This document shows, in pieces, positions 5,615 to 5,831 of a stretch of DNA of 5,831 nt. The notes beneath the pieces were generated by a model. It was not told the origin of the DNA and ran no database searches. It saw nothing but the letters and a program-made list of their open reading frames with translations. A program made the translations under genes and the position numbers. The stretch spans positions 1 through 5,831 of the forward strand of contig CAMLNT010000156.1 in the NCBI GenBank assembly GCA_946481425.1, written 5' to 3'. The stretch's first letter is position 1, and each line of letters begins with the position of its first letter. This DNA comes from an uncultured Brevundimonas sp. (GTDB lineage: Bacteria; Pseudomonadota; Alphaproteobacteria; Caulobacterales; Caulobacteraceae).

Positions 5615-5831
5615 ATGTTTGATATCAAGCGCAAGACCATCGAATGGGGCGGCCGCACCCTGACGCTCGAGACGGGCCGTATCGCCCGCCAGGCCGACGG
5701 CGCCGTGCTGGCCACCTACGGCGACACCGTCGTCCTCGCCACCGCCGTCTTCGCCAAGACCCCCAAGGCCGGCGTCGACTTCTTCCCCCTGACCGTCAAC
5801 TACCAGGAAAAGACCTTCGCGGCCGGCAAGA
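5615..5831 (+). CDS. pnp: Polynucleotide phosphorylase (PNPase), 5' part, cut by window end
   Basis: PNPase is the trimeric 3'-5' phosphorolytic exoribonuclease and a core component of the alphaproteobacterial RNase E degradosome. The window holds the first 72 codons of a protein that is normally about 700 residues. They match the start of the first RNase PH-like domain: [16 protein letters not shown], then [28 protein letters not shown] (about residues 18-45), and [18 protein letters not shown] at the cut end. The catalytic second RNase PH domain and the KH and S1 RNA-binding domains lie beyond the window. ATG 5615 is the only start that fits the family's N-terminus. Its Shine-Dalgarno is weak: GAAAGA at 5601-5606 is the best candidate, while GGGGA at 5593-5597 is too far away. 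A weak site after a structured leader is consistent with translational control, which is inference. Family identification is confident. Confidence 0.96.
   Translation, partial: MFDIKRKTIEWGGRTLTLETGRIARQADGAVLATYGDTVVLATAVFAKTPKAGVDFFPLTVNYQEKTFAAGK

Noticed and set aside
1..5831. Mobile element, CRISPR, toxin-antitoxin or defence system
   Set aside because: I found no transposase, integrase, terminal inverted repeats, repeat-spacer array or defence-type domain on either strand; all long frames are accounted for by the seven genes or their shadows.

Overview
The window is a high-GC, single-strand gene cluster from an alphaproteobacterium, most likely a member of the Caulobacterales (Caulobacter/Brevundimonas-like). 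This rests on the recognisable character of RbfA, S15 and the PNPase N-terminus, the strong G/C third-position bias, and gene order; the genus is an inference. All seven genes lie on the + strand. The order is infB (3' part) - three envelope-protein genes - rbfA - truB - rpsO - pnp (5' part). The first and the last four belong to the well-known nusA-infB-rbfA-truB-rpsO-pnp translation/RNA-processing operon.

Region by region: 1-1584 is the C-terminal 527 residues of translation initiation factor IF2. 1605-3693 holds three genes that are not part of the classical operon: a small exported protein I do not recognise (1605-2183), a membrane-anchored DUF2459/TIGR02117-type protein (2180-2905), and a putative lipoprotein (2914-3693). 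They are tightly packed, with a 20-nt gap, a 4-nt ATGA overlap and an 8-nt gap, so they look co-translated with each other and co-transcribed with infB. A 91-nt gap with two potential RNA hairpins (3694-3784) then leads into rbfA (3785-4219), which shares one base with truB (4219-5154). A 10-nt gap with a strong Shine-Dalgarno leads into rpsO (5165-5434). A 180-nt gap (5435-5614), the longest here, separates rpsO from pnp (5615 to the window end). It holds a GC-rich hairpin, an alternative overlapping hairpin, and a long composite stem-loop that is the best non-coding structure in the window.

Functionally, IF2 places initiator tRNA on the ribosome, RbfA matures the 30S subunit, TruB makes pseudouridine 55 in tRNA, S15 is a primary 16S rRNA binder and PNPase degrades RNA, so the core is a translation/RNA-metabolism operon. 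The three inserted genes all encode exported or membrane-attached proteins with no evident link to translation. They are the least explained part of the window. I see no mobile element, CRISPR array, tRNA/rRNA gene or defence system, and no convincing sigma70-type promoter. The two observations most worth a second look are the envelope trio inside the operon and the rpsO-pnp leader structures.
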